Assembly (NCBI GenBank): GCA_028278405.1
Contig: JANQEK010000007.1
Span: forward strand, 124,001-188,000
DNA: 64,000 bases
Origin: Nitrospinaceae bacterium
GTDB taxonomy: Bacteria > Nitrospinota > Nitrospinia > Nitrospinales > Nitrospinaceae
Reading direction: 5' to 3'
In this document: positions 26,990 to 35,242 of the stretch, one piece after another
How the letters are laid out: each line of letters starts with the position of its first letter
How positions within the stretch are numbered: position 1 is the first letter of the stretch
The notes under the pieces: model-generated
Told to the model about the DNA's origin: nothing
Databases searched by the model: none
The model's input: only the letters and a program-made list of their open reading frames with translations
Program-made: the position numbers and the translations under genes

Positions 26990-28314
26990 GATTCGCCCTC
27001 CACAACCTGTTTGAGTGCGTTGATGCTATCCTGCAGGGAAGCGGATTCTCCAATTTCCTGTCGTAAAAACCGGTTGAACCCTTCAATTTTTTGAATAGCG
27101 AGGTCGATCCCGGCATTACTGCCCTGTGCATACGCGCCGATGTTGATCAGGTCCTCCGCTTCGCGATAGGTTGCAAGAATGTCTTTGAATTGCACGGCCA
27201 GACCGGTTTGTTCTTTGGAAACCACGTCGATCATCAATCGGCTGATGCTTTCCAGCACGTCGATTGCGGGATAATGGTTGTGCGAAGCCAATCGACGCGA
27301 CAGGACGATATGGCCGTCCAAAATGGCCCGCACCGCGTCCGCAATAGGTTCGGTTAAATCGTCGCCTTCCACCAGAACGGTATAGAGTCCGGTGATGGTC
27401 CCCTTGCCGGAAGAAGTACCTGCGCGCTCCATCAGCTTTGGAAGGAGAGAGAAGACAGACGGGGTGAATCCGCGTGTCGTTGGTGGTTCGCCGACGGACA
27501 ATCCGATTTCTCTCTGCGCCAGAGCAAAGCGGGTAACCGAATCCATCATCAACAGGACGTCCTTGTTCTGGTCCCTGAAATATTCAGCGATTGTGTGGGC
27601 AATGAACGCGCCTCTGAGACGCACCAGTGGAGGTTGATCCGAGGCTGCGACCACCACAACCGATTTTTTTAATCCTTTCTCGCCCAGGTTTTCCTCGATG
27701 AATTCCCGGACCTCGCGTCCCCGTTCACCGATCAATGCGACTACGTTGACGTCGGCTGCGGTGTTGCGGGCCGCCATTCCCAGCAAAATAGATTTCCCAA
27801 TTCCCGTACCGGCCATGATTCCCAAGCGTTGTCCCTTGCCACAGGTCAGCAGGGCATTGATGGAACGAATGCCGACGTCCAACGGTTGCCGGACCCGGTT
27901 TTTGTCGAGTGGGTTGGTGGGTGCGCCGAAAATTGGGTAATCGACTCCCAGAGGAATCGGTCCTTTGCCGTCCAGCGGATTGCCGTTGCCGTCGAGTACT
28001 CGTCCCAGCAGACCGTCGCTAACATTGATGAGCGGCGATTCATCCTTGGATTCGATGATGCTTCCCGGTTCGATACCGGTCATTTCTCCCAGCGACATCA
28101 GCAGTATTTTTTGATCGCGGAAACCCACCACCTCTGCGTCCACTTTCTTGTCCCTTTGATTGGAAACAATAGTGCACAGACTGCCCAGGGATACCGGTGG
28201 ACCATCACCTTCGATGATCAATCCCGTCACACGATCAACGCGTCCCTTCTTTTTGACAAAAGAAACCGTATCAACGAAGGATTGGTATTTTTTCAGATTG
28301 ATGGTTTCGCTCAT
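26986..28314 (-). CDS. fliI: flagellum-specific ATPase FliI
   Basis: A 442-residue ATPase of the flagellar type III export apparatus. The P-loop is AGTGIGKSILLG, followed by ALIGERGREVREFIEENLG, Walker B DVLLMMDSVTRFA and ISLSVGEPPTTRGFTPSVF-like GLSVGEPPTTRGFTPSV. These are clear F1-beta-like export ATPase features. FliI energises substrate loading together with FliH and FliJ, encoded on either side. FliJ overlaps the end by 4 bp. Confidence 0.97.
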   Translation of the reverse strand: MSETINLKKYQSFVDTVSFVKKKGRVDRVTGLIIEGDGPPVSLGSLCTIVSNQRDKKVDAEVVGFRDQKILLMSLGEMTGIEPGSIIESKDESPLINVSDGLLGRVLDGNGNPLDGKGPIPLGVDYPIFGAPTNPLDKNRVRQPLDVGIRSINALLTCGKGQRLGIMAGTGIGKSILLGMAARNTAADVNVVALIGERGREVREFIEENLGEKGLKKSVVVVAASDQPPLVRLRGAFIAHTIAEYFRDQNKDVLLMMDSVTRFALAQREIGLSVGEPPTTRGFTPSVFSLLPKLMERAGTSSGKGTITGLYTVLVEGDDLTEPIADAVRAILDGHIVLSRRLASHNHYPAIDVLESISRLMIDVVSKEQTGLAVQFKDILATYREAEDLINIGAYAQGSNAGIDLAIQKIEGFNRFLRQEIGESASLQDSINALKQVVEGES

Positions 28315-28322
28315 GCTTTTCC

Positions 28323-29129
28323 TCAGGAGGAAGACTCCGGTTGCTCAGGCTCATCCGTTTTATCCGGCTGAGATAGATCTGTCGGGGGAGGGGGCGCCAG
28401 GTGCAGGACTTTCTCGATGTGCTCGTCAAGGTGGTCCAACCCCGCCTCCACCGTTCCGAAATTCGATTCCACGACACAATTCCCGCGCGGGACGGAAGCA
28501 TGGGATTCAAACGTCACGTTTTTTATGTCATGGAATAACTGTATGAGTTCCTTTCCGTATTCTTCCAGTTCTTTGTGATCCTCGGGATGGATTTTGATGA
28601 CCAGCGATTCCCGGTCGAGTACCGACTCGATGGCCATGCGAACAATTTCACGTATCCCGTCTTCTTTGCCTTTCAGCTCGCTTCGAATCACTTTCCGGGC
28701 GAGGGTTGCAACCATTTCCACCATTTCGCGCTCCAGCAGGGGATAGGTTTTTTCTCTCGCTTGGGATAATTCGTCGGCAAGAGACTGTAAGGCGTTCATG
28801 GAGGAGGTAAACTGTTCCCGTACAGCCTCTGTGCCGGCGTGATATCCTTCTTTGTGGCCTTCCTGATATCCCTGTTCCCGGGCTTCCTCCTGGATTTTTG
28901 CCGCCTGCTCTTTCATTTCCTGCAGGGCATCGGAGGATTCATCTTCACCTTCCTGGGTCGGCAGGGATTTGGATTCCACCACGATTCTTTGTTGCTCCAG
29001 ATCATGGACGAACTCCGGTTCCAGGGCCTTGGCTTCGCGAATATACTCATCCAAATTGAATTTCCGTGATGTGCCGGTCTGGCCTTCGGAATGTTGATCA
29101 GGAACAAAATTGCTGAAATCTTTAGACAA
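28323..29129 (-). CDS. fliH: flagellar assembly protein FliH
   Basis: A 268-residue protein between fliG and fliI. A Glu-rich N-terminal half contains EEAREQGYQEGHKEGYHAGT, the GxxxG-type repeat typical of FliH. The C-terminal half has REMVEMVATLARKVIRSELK and IKIHPEDHKELEEYG, as in FliH/YscL ATPase regulators. FliH restrains FliI and docks it at the base of the export gate. The start overlaps the fliG end by 8 bp. The Pro-rich tail is likely disordered. Confidence 0.92.
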   Translation of the reverse strand: MSKDFSNFVPDQHSEGQTGTSRKFNLDEYIREAKALEPEFVHDLEQQRIVVESKSLPTQEGEDESSDALQEMKEQAAKIQEEAREQGYQEGHKEGYHAGTEAVREQFTSSMNALQSLADELSQAREKTYPLLEREMVEMVATLARKVIRSELKGKEDGIREIVRMAIESVLDRESLVIKIHPEDHKELEEYGKELIQLFHDIKNVTFESHASVPRGNCVVESNFGTVEAGLDHLDEHIEKVLHLAPPPPTDLSQPDKTDEPEQPESSS

Positions 29130-30135
29130 GCTCTTCTCCTCCTCCGCCTACAATGATGCGGCCTTCTTCTTCCAATCGTTTAACGACGTTGACGATTTTC
29201 TGCTGGGCCCGCTCCACTTCTGAAATCTTGGTGAGTCCCATCGCTTCCAAATCTTCCTTCAGCATGGTGGAGGCCCGCTCAGACATATTGGAGAATATTT
29301 TACTGATCAATTCTTCGCTGGCGGTTTTGAGGGAAACCAGGAGATCTTCCTGACTGATTTCCTTGAGCATCATTTGAACTCCGTGATCGTCGATTTTCAG
29401 GATATCTTCGAAAGTGAAGCGGAGGTTGCGGATTTCATTAGCGAGATCGGGATCCACCTCATCCATGGCGGTGAGGATGGACGACTCGGTGGCCCGGTCG
29501 ATGGTGCCCATGATCTGGGAGGCAACTTCCACACCCCCCATTTTGCTGCCGGAGACTGCTCCAGAGGAACGGAATTCGGATTGCAGGGCCTGGTCCAGTT
29601 CGCGCAGGACCTGCGGCGATACGCGTTCGAGAGTAGCAAGCCGGTACACAACCTCCATCCGTGCTTCTTCAGGCATTTCCCGCAGTGTCGCTCCGGCCAT
29701 CGCAGTTTCCAGATGCGCCAGAACGATGGCAGCGGTTTGCGGATGTTCGTTGGCCAGGAAGAGGGCGACTACTTTCGGTTCGAGCATGCGGACCGTATCC
29801 AGACCGCCGCCCAAATCTTCGCCGGGAGCGGTGATGTTGTTCAGAATTTCAGTGGCCTTGGCAGGATCGAGCGCCCGCATCAGTGTGGTCTTCAAAAAGT
29901 CCAAGCCGGAAATTCCCAAACCTCCTCCACCGACTGCCATGCCCTTATAAAATTCGCGGGAAACTTCGTCGACTGTGGTGATATCCACTTCGCCAATGGC
30001 GGACATGTAATTGCCGATGCTCTGGATTTCGCGCTCTTCCATTTCAGCCAGAATTTTGGCCGCGCCTTCTTCACCCAGGGACATCAAAAAAATGGCCGCC
30101 TTTTCGGGACCGGTGTATGTTCGCTCTTCTGCCAT
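29122..30135 (-). CDS. fliG: flagellar motor switch protein FliG
   Basis: A 337-residue C-ring protein of normal length. Visible hallmarks are TGPEKAAIFLMSLGEEGAAK at the N-terminus (FliF-binding), EHPQTAAIVLAHL in the middle domain (EHPQ motif), and a charged C-terminal domain with FTFEDILKIDDHGVQMMLKE for torque generation with stator MotA. It lies between fliF and fliH in the usual order. FliM and FliN are not in the window. Confidence 0.97.
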   Translation of the reverse strand: MAEERTYTGPEKAAIFLMSLGEEGAAKILAEMEEREIQSIGNYMSAIGEVDITTVDEVSREFYKGMAVGGGGLGISGLDFLKTTLMRALDPAKATEILNNITAPGEDLGGGLDTVRMLEPKVVALFLANEHPQTAAIVLAHLETAMAGATLREMPEEARMEVVYRLATLERVSPQVLRELDQALQSEFRSSGAVSGSKMGGVEVASQIMGTIDRATESSILTAMDEVDPDLANEIRNLRFTFEDILKIDDHGVQMMLKEISQEDLLVSLKTASEELISKIFSNMSERASTMLKEDLEAMGLTKISEVERAQQKIVNVVKRLEEEGRIIVGGGGEELV

Positions 30136-30151
30136 AATTCTTTTTCCTGAA

Positions 30152-31738
30152 TCAGGTGCGCTCTCTCATCCATTTCCTGAGGATGGCTGCAGCGTATTTG
30201 GGATCGGTGTCCACAAAGTCGCCGACGGATTTACGAATTTCAACGTTTTCCTGAGCCTGCCGCGCCAACCGCATTTCCTCTTCCATCGCTTCCAATTGCT
30301 CCGGGGTAGGCGCCTCTCCCAGTTGACCGGGACCCGGCTCGACACTGGTGGTGACCCATCGGACCAATGGCAGGATCACCCTGAAGAGAAACCACAGTAC
30401 CAATATAGTACCTATGGACCATATTACAATATTGACACCCAGATCCCATTGCCATTGCTTCTCAGCTTCCTTTAAATTTTGCAATTCCAACGATTTGTCG
30501 AACTGAATATTTTCCAGTTGCACCTGGTCGCCGCGTTTGTCGTCGAAGCCGACCGCATTTTTCACCAGCTCGAGATATTTGGCCATCTCTTCCGGAGTGC
30601 GCGCCTGATATTGCGGCGGGTTCCCGGCCATACTGCCGTCCACCAGCACGCTTACCGACAATCGTTTGATTTTGCCCGTGGTCTGCGAGGTCTGCTTGAC
30701 TACCTTATTGATTTCAAAGTTCAGCGTTTGCTTTTCGTTGCTGCGGGTGGGGGCCGTGCCTTTACTGGGTTCAGGCGTGCCTTCTTCTCCCGGTACCAGT
30801 GATTCCACACCGGGGACACCGCTTGGGGCTGCCGTGCCGACCATCGATTCGGTCGTGGTTTGTTCACTGCGCACGACCTGCGAATCGGGATCATACAGCT
30901 CTTCGGTTTGTACCACCTTGTCGAAATCCATGTCCGCGTTCACCCGGGCGATCACTTTACCGGCTCCCAACGCTTCTTCCAGCATCATCGCGATACGTTG
31001 TTCCATTTCGCTCTCGACTTTGCGCTTATGCTGATAGTTGGTGGCGGTGAGCATGACGTCATCCGAAACCGCCTTGCTGCCCGAAAGCAGGTTGCCTTTG
31101 GGGTCGACGAGCACCACGTTGCCGGGCGGAATGTTCGCCACACTGCTCGATACCAAGTGCACGATGCCCTGTATCTGGCCCTGCGACAGCGTGCGGCCGG
31201 GGTGCAGTTTGACCATGACCGAAGCCTTGCCGACCTGCTTCTCCTTGAGGAACAACTCTTCCTTGGGAATCGCCAGATGGACCCGTGCCTGATCCACCGA
31301 TTCCAGTGATTTGATGGTGCGGGCCAGCTCCCCCTGAAGCGCGCGCTGGAAGTTGAGCTTCTGCGTGAACTCCGTCATGCCCATCGGCGTGTCTTCAAAC
31401 AATTCGAGTCCGACCTCGGTTCCCGCAGGCAAACCCTGGCTGGCGAGGCTGAGTCGGATTTCATGCACCCGGTCAGACGGAACCGACACATTGCGCCCCT
31501 GGTTGGTCAACTTGTGTGGAATGTTCTGCGTGTCCAACTGATCGACCACCGCCGCCGCGTCCTGGTCGGACAGGTTGGTGTACAGCAGTTGGTAATCCGG
31601 CGCCTGCACCCACAAGGCAATGGACACCAGCGCGCCGATAACCAGAGCCACTCCTCCCATAGCCACCGCCATGTTGACAGGGGAGAGGGAGAGAAATTTC
31701 TTCCAGAGGTTTTGAATGAATTGAATGAGTTTTTCCAT
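30152..31738 (-). CDS. fliF: flagellar MS-ring protein FliF
   Basis: A 528-residue protein with TM1 (about 23-45), ring-building motifs of the YscJ/FliF domain (YTNLSDQDAAAVVDQLD, LFEDTPMGMTEFTQKLNFQ, LARTIKSLESVDQARVHLA), a variable periplasmic part, TM2 (about 430-452) and a cytoplasmic tail that binds FliG. All are standard. It begins 43 bases after flgC; the fliE gene that commonly lies between the two is absent here. Confidence 0.97.
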   Translation of the reverse strand: MEKLIQFIQNLWKKFLSLSPVNMAVAMGGVALVIGALVSIALWVQAPDYQLLYTNLSDQDAAAVVDQLDTQNIPHKLTNQGRNVSVPSDRVHEIRLSLASQGLPAGTEVGLELFEDTPMGMTEFTQKLNFQRALQGELARTIKSLESVDQARVHLAIPKEELFLKEKQVGKASVMVKLHPGRTLSQGQIQGIVHLVSSSVANIPPGNVVLVDPKGNLLSGSKAVSDDVMLTATNYQHKRKVESEMEQRIAMMLEEALGAGKVIARVNADMDFDKVVQTEELYDPDSQVVRSEQTTTESMVGTAAPSGVPGVESLVPGEEGTPEPSKGTAPTRSNEKQTLNFEINKVVKQTSQTTGKIKRLSVSVLVDGSMAGNPPQYQARTPEEMAKYLELVKNAVGFDDKRGDQVQLENIQFDKSLELQNLKEAEKQWQWDLGVNIVIWSIGTILVLWFLFRVILPLVRWVTTSVEPGPGQLGEAPTPEQLEAMEEEMRLARQAQENVEIRKSVGDFVDTDPKYAAAILRKWMRERT

Positions 31739-31781
31739 AAGCGGGCCGGTTTCCGTTTAAATGTGTATCATGAAAAGTTCA

Positions 31782-32216
31782 TCACCTTCCGAGATCGATC
31801 GCCCTCAGCGCCATCGACTTGGCGGCGTTGACGGACTGGATGTTCGCCTCAAACGAGCGGGTGGCATTGATCAGATTCACCATCTCCTCCATGAGGTTGA
31901 TGTTGGGCATGGCGACGTAGCCTTCCTCATTGGCGTCCGGGTGATTCGGATTGAAAACCATCGTGGGTGGCGATTGGTCCTCCACCACATCCGAGACCTT
32001 GACCTGGCGCACGTGTTCGGCCAGGGCGTTTTCCAGCGTCGTCGCAAATTCGTTCAGCGGCAGGGCGGTGAATAACACGTCCTTGCGCTTGTACGGTCCG
32101 CCTTCCGGCGTGCGCGTGGTTTCGATATTGGCCAGATTACTGGCAATGGTGTCCATGCGCTTGCGCTGGGCGGTCAGACCGGACGCGCCGATTTGCATCG
32201 CAGATAAGAAATCCAT
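31782..32216 (-). CDS. flgC: flagellar proximal rod protein FlgC
   Basis: A 144-residue rod protein. It begins MDFLSAMQIGASGLTAQRKR with the ASNLANIETTRTPEG motif of axial proteins, and ends with a helix carrying MVNLINATRSFEANIQ. The ATG at 32216 is set by GGAGGGGGGAAC four bases upstream; the longer frame to 32276 is not FlgC-like. It is the first gene of the operon, preceded by a sigma-54 promoter. FlgB, which normally precedes FlgC, is absent from this locus. Confidence 0.95.
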   Translation of the reverse strand: MDFLSAMQIGASGLTAQRKRMDTIASNLANIETTRTPEGGPYKRKDVLFTALPLNEFATTLENALAEHVRQVKVSDVVEDQSPPTMVFNPNHPDANEEGYVAMPNINLMEEMVNLINATRSFEANIQSVNAAKSMALRAIDLGR

Positions 32217-32300
32217 ATAGAAGTTCCCCCCTCCAAAGGTTCGATTTTGGGTCAAAAAAGCGTTGAGATTCCCCACATCTCAGGGATTTTCAATAAGTTA

Positions 32301-32318
32301 GAGCAAGTTCTGTACCAA
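32301..32318 (-). promoter_or_regulatory. sigma-54 promoter of the flgC-fliFGHIJ-motE operon
   Basis: On the minus strand TTGGTACAGAACTTGCTC has the -24 GG (32316-32315) and the -12 GC (32304-32303) with the exact 12-base register and the TTGCT core of sigma-54 promoters. Transcription would start near 32291, about 75 bases before flgC. The FlrC-like activator encoded at 33856-35235 is the obvious candidate to drive it. Confidence 0.85.
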
Positions 32319-32720
32319 ACCTGCCGGCGCGGGGAAGAACGGGAGGAATCTGTAAAACCCTGTAAATATCCATAAAAAAAGGATTTCAATATTATTGGAG
32401 AAGAGGTTCTAAAAATTGCTTCGGGGCGCTTGCCCCGTGGCCCGGCAGAAAATGTCAGGCATTTGACGCCACCCGGCAAACTCCTCCCCGGAGGGGGACT
32501 TCGTTATATAATGATCTCAAAAATGGGTGAGTCCCCAGCAGGAAATCAAAATGACTGGAATCGACCCAAAGCCGACGCTCTCCTACCAAGAAAAAGTCTT
32601 GATTAAGAATCCTATTAACCACTTGAAAACCTGTTACTTATTCGGTTTCCAAATATTATCCTTAGAGGGAATAAAAAGTACCGCCATCATGGGCAACTTT
32701 GTCTCAGGAGGTCTAAGATT
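32319..32720. other. AT-rich non-coding stretch upstream of the flgC promoter
   Basis: About 400 bases where activator sites for the flgC promoter would be expected. A GC-rich hairpin GGGGCGCTTGCCCC lies near 32423-32436. A plus-strand frame (32527-32820) has no convincing start signal or recognisable sequence, so I do not call it. Base composition shifts to AT-rich from about 32520. Confidence 0.35.
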
Positions 32721-32978
32721 ATGGATGAAATGGAGTTTGTTATTCCGTCAGGACAAATTATTTCTTACATGTTTTTCAGCACCATTTGTTTCTTTCTATG
32801 AAGATACAAAATGGGGCTAATGATTAGTTTTTCTTATATTTTTAATTGGGGGCTTTTGCACGGCAAGGCAAACTTCGTGGATATGTTAGGTAGACCGACC
32901 ACGGAATTATTGATTTATCTATCATCCGGACTAATGATGGCTATATTGGTCTTGTGGGGTTTTTTTCGTCAAGAATAG
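32721..32978 (+). pseudogene. small membrane-protein frame interrupted by an in-frame TGA
   Basis: An ATG at 32721, preceded by a strong AGGAGG, opens a 26-codon frame that ends at TGA 32799-32801. The same frame then reads on without stops to TAG at 32976-32978, giving RYKMGLMISFSYIFNWG and two hydrophobic segments, the last being LLIYLSSGLMMAILVLWGFF. An ATG at 32811 or 32820 could restart translation to make a 52-55 residue membrane peptide. It may be a broken 85-codon gene, two tiny genes, or chance. No homologue is recognised. Confidence 0.35.
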
Positions 32979-33052
32979 CCTTTTCAAATTGTCCTTGACA
33001 AACACGCGTTAAATTTTACTCTTAAAGGATATATTAAATTCGGAAATCTGAT

Positions 33053-33523
33053 ATGGCGTCTACACAGGAAATAAAGGGAATTTCGAATTCCGAACTGGAA
33101 ACAGTAAAATTTGCGAATTCGGAGTTTTTGTACGAAAGCCCGGAGAGGTTGGTTTCACGACTACAAACATATTTTCGAGACAACCTTAATGATATCATCG
33201 TACTAATTCTTTTAACCTCCTCAGCCATTATCAACTTTCTACTTGAAGCCAAGCTGTCCTCGCTTAATTTTTTCTATTTTGTGATCTTAATCACAGGCCA
33301 TTACCTAGGAAAGAGGTTTGCTGTGCTATCAGCCGTTCTTACCATCCTCATTGTATGGACGTTTATTCTTGTCGACAAAACTCCCTATTTGACACATTAT
33401 ACCAACGAGATGTTGAATTATTATATGACTTTATGGAGTTGCTTTTTAATTCTGACGGGATGGTTGGGAAGCGCTCTTGGAAAATCCCTTCGGAGAAAAA
33501 CTACCGAGCCAGCTCAAGTATAA
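33053..33523 (+). CDS. hypothetical membrane protein
   Basis: A 156-residue protein I do not recognise. A hydrophilic N-terminus (about 1-45) is followed by four hydrophobic segments: DIIVLILLTSSAIINFLL, LNFFYFVILITGHYL, LTILIVWTFILV and YYMTLWSCFLILTGWLGSAL. A basic tail (KSLRRKT) follows. The layout resembles membrane input domains of sensor proteins such as the DUF4118 type, but without any output domain. It is AT-rich compared with the flagellar genes on both sides, suggesting foreign origin. No strong ribosome binding site is seen. Confidence 0.5.
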   Translation: MASTQEIKGISNSELETVKFANSEFLYESPERLVSRLQTYFRDNLNDIIVLILLTSSAIINFLLEAKLSSLNFFYFVILITGHYLGKRFAVLSAVLTILIVWTFILVDKTPYLTHYTNEMLNYYMTLWSCFLILTGWLGSALGKSLRRKTTEPAQV

Positions 33524-33855
33524 AAGCTTTTTGGTTGTTTATTCACTTCAAACCTTTTGAGGGAAGGTTTAAATAAAATTGACCTGTCCCTGTAAGTTGC
33601 GCAACAAGTTAAGTTAGAGTTTCTCTTTTGGGTGTGACGACCCTTAGGGTTTCTTTCCTTTTGACCAGCACAGTCAAATCATACTCCTGCTCCTCCATTC
33701 AGATTAGATCCCCGGTTATTCAGTGAGTGAAGAGAGTTTTGAATTTACGATTAAGGCATCGGATGGCCCAAAATCATAGCGTGTTATGAGTGTCCGCTAT
33801 TGGCCGTTTGCAGACATTCAATTTTAAGTGGACAGATGTCGGTATTTTAGAAGTT
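33524..33855. other. gene-free stretch downstream of the FlrC-like gene
   Basis: About 330 bases with no supported gene, repeat or RNA. It would contain the 3' end of the FlrC-like transcript, but no clear hairpin plus T-run is visible. Composition is intermediate between the AT-rich islet and the host. Confidence 0.4.
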
Positions 33856-35235
33856 CTACTCGCTTTTTTCTTTATATTCGTTGAGTTTGTTGCGGAGTGT
33901 GCGGATGCTGATGCCGAGGATGTCGGCGGCTTTGGTTTTGTTGTTGCCGGTTTCTTCGAGGGTTTTGAAGATGAGCTCGCGCTCCATTTCGTAGATCGTG
34001 CCTCTGAAACCTCCCAGGTTGTTATTGTTGTTCGCTGCCTCGGCGGCTACTCCGTCTTCCATGAACAGGTGTGCGGGTTGGATGGCATCTTCCTGACAGA
34101 TCAGCACGGCGCGTTCGATGATGTTCTCCAGTTCGCGAACGTTGCCGCGCCATTGGTATTTGTTGAGAAGGGCTAATGTCTCCGGCGCTATCGAGGAAAG
34201 CTTTTTGCCGTTTTCCCGGCCGTGTTTATTCATGAAATGTTCGGCCAGTACCGGCAGGTCTTCCATGCGTTCACGGAGAGGCGGCAGTTTGATCGGGATG
34301 ACGTTCAATCGGTAATACAAATCCTCCCGAAATTTCCCTTCCTCGATGAGGGCTTTGGGGTCGCGGTTGGTGGTGGCGATGACGCGCACGTCGATGGGGA
34401 TCGGTTCGCGTCCGCCAACTTTGTCGATTTCATGTTCCTGAAGGACGCGCAGGAGTTTGGCCTGCAGGGGCGGCGTCATTTCAGTGACTTCGTCCAGGAG
34501 TAGCGTACCCTTGTGCGCCAATTCAAACTTACCGTCCTTTTTGGCGATCGCGCCGGTAAACGCGCCTTTCTCGTGTCCGAACAATTCCGATTCCAGCAAA
34601 CCTTCCGGCAGGGCAGCGCAGTTCACGGCGAGGAACGGTTTGTCGGCGCGCGGACTACATTGGTGAATGTAACGCGCCACCATTTCCTTACCTGTTCCCG
34701 TTTCACCGGAAATCAGCACGGTGGATTTGCTGTAGGCGATGTTTTTCGCAAACTGCACCATTTCCAGCATGGATTTGTTTTGCGTGACGATCTCACGGGC
34801 CTCCACGACTTTTTGCTTCGATGCGGAATCTTTGGTTGCCGGTGCGGAAGAGGGCGCGGTGTCGCTCAGGAAAGCGCGGTTGACGGTGCCCGCCAGGATT
34901 TCAATCGAAAACGGTTTGAGCAGATAGTCGAAAGCACCCTGTTTCATGGACTCCACCGCGTTGTCGATGGTGCCGTAGGCGGTCATCATGATGACCAGAG
35001 TGTTGGGCGACTGTTCCTTGATTTCGCGCAGCAGTTCCTGTCCGCTCATCTTCGGCATTTTCACGTCGGAGATGACCAGATCGAATTCCTCTCCTTCGAG
35101 TTTGTGCAGAGCATCCGTTGCGTTCTCCGCCGAATCGGTCTGGTACCCTTCGCGTTTCAGCGCTTCGGTGAGGGCGATGCGCATTTCCGGTTCGTCGTCG
35201 ACGATCAGAATTTTTTTGGAAGCGTGATCGGTCAT
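33856..35235 (-). CDS. NtrC-family sigma-54 activator (FlrC/FleR/FlgR-like)
   Basis: A 460-residue enhancer-binding protein. The receiver (about 8-120) has VDDEPEM, DLVISDVKMPKMSG and LLKPFS. The AAA+ domain (about 155-390) has Walker A GETGTGKEMV, the sigma-54 contact loop GAFTGA, and LLLDEVTEM. The Fis-type helix-turn-helix at the C-terminus reads NKTKAADILGISIRTLRNKL. The ATG at 35235 (TDHASKK) is preferred over 35304, which lies inside the kinase gene. With the adjacent kinase and two sigma-54 promoters nearby (one on flgC), it fits the flagellar regulators FlrC, FleR and FlgR. Confidence 0.9.
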   Translation of the reverse strand: MTDHASKKILIVDDEPEMRIALTEALKREGYQTDSAENATDALHKLEGEEFDLVISDVKMPKMSGQELLREIKEQSPNTLVIMMTAYGTIDNAVESMKQGAFDYLLKPFSIEILAGTVNRAFLSDTAPSSAPATKDSASKQKVVEAREIVTQNKSMLEMVQFAKNIAYSKSTVLISGETGTGKEMVARYIHQCSPRADKPFLAVNCAALPEGLLESELFGHEKGAFTGAIAKKDGKFELAHKGTLLLDEVTEMTPPLQAKLLRVLQEHEIDKVGGREPIPIDVRVIATTNRDPKALIEEGKFREDLYYRLNVIPIKLPPLRERMEDLPVLAEHFMNKHGRENGKKLSSIAPETLALLNKYQWRGNVRELENIIERAVLICQEDAIQPAHLFMEDGVAAEAANNNNNLGGFRGTIYEMERELIFKTLEETGNNKTKAADILGISIRTLRNKLNEYKEKSE

Positions 35236-35242
35236 GGTCCAC

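Noticed and set aside
32550-32590. Possible minus-strand tRNA remnant (GGAATCGACC and GACGCTCTCCTACCAA)
   Set aside because: Two short tRNA-like words occur in the right order, but no stems can be drawn and no CCA end is present. Chance similarity is more likely.
32527-32820. 97-codon plus-strand frame in the AT-rich stretch
   Set aside because: No ribosome binding site, no family resemblance, and it overlaps the better-supported small membrane frame.
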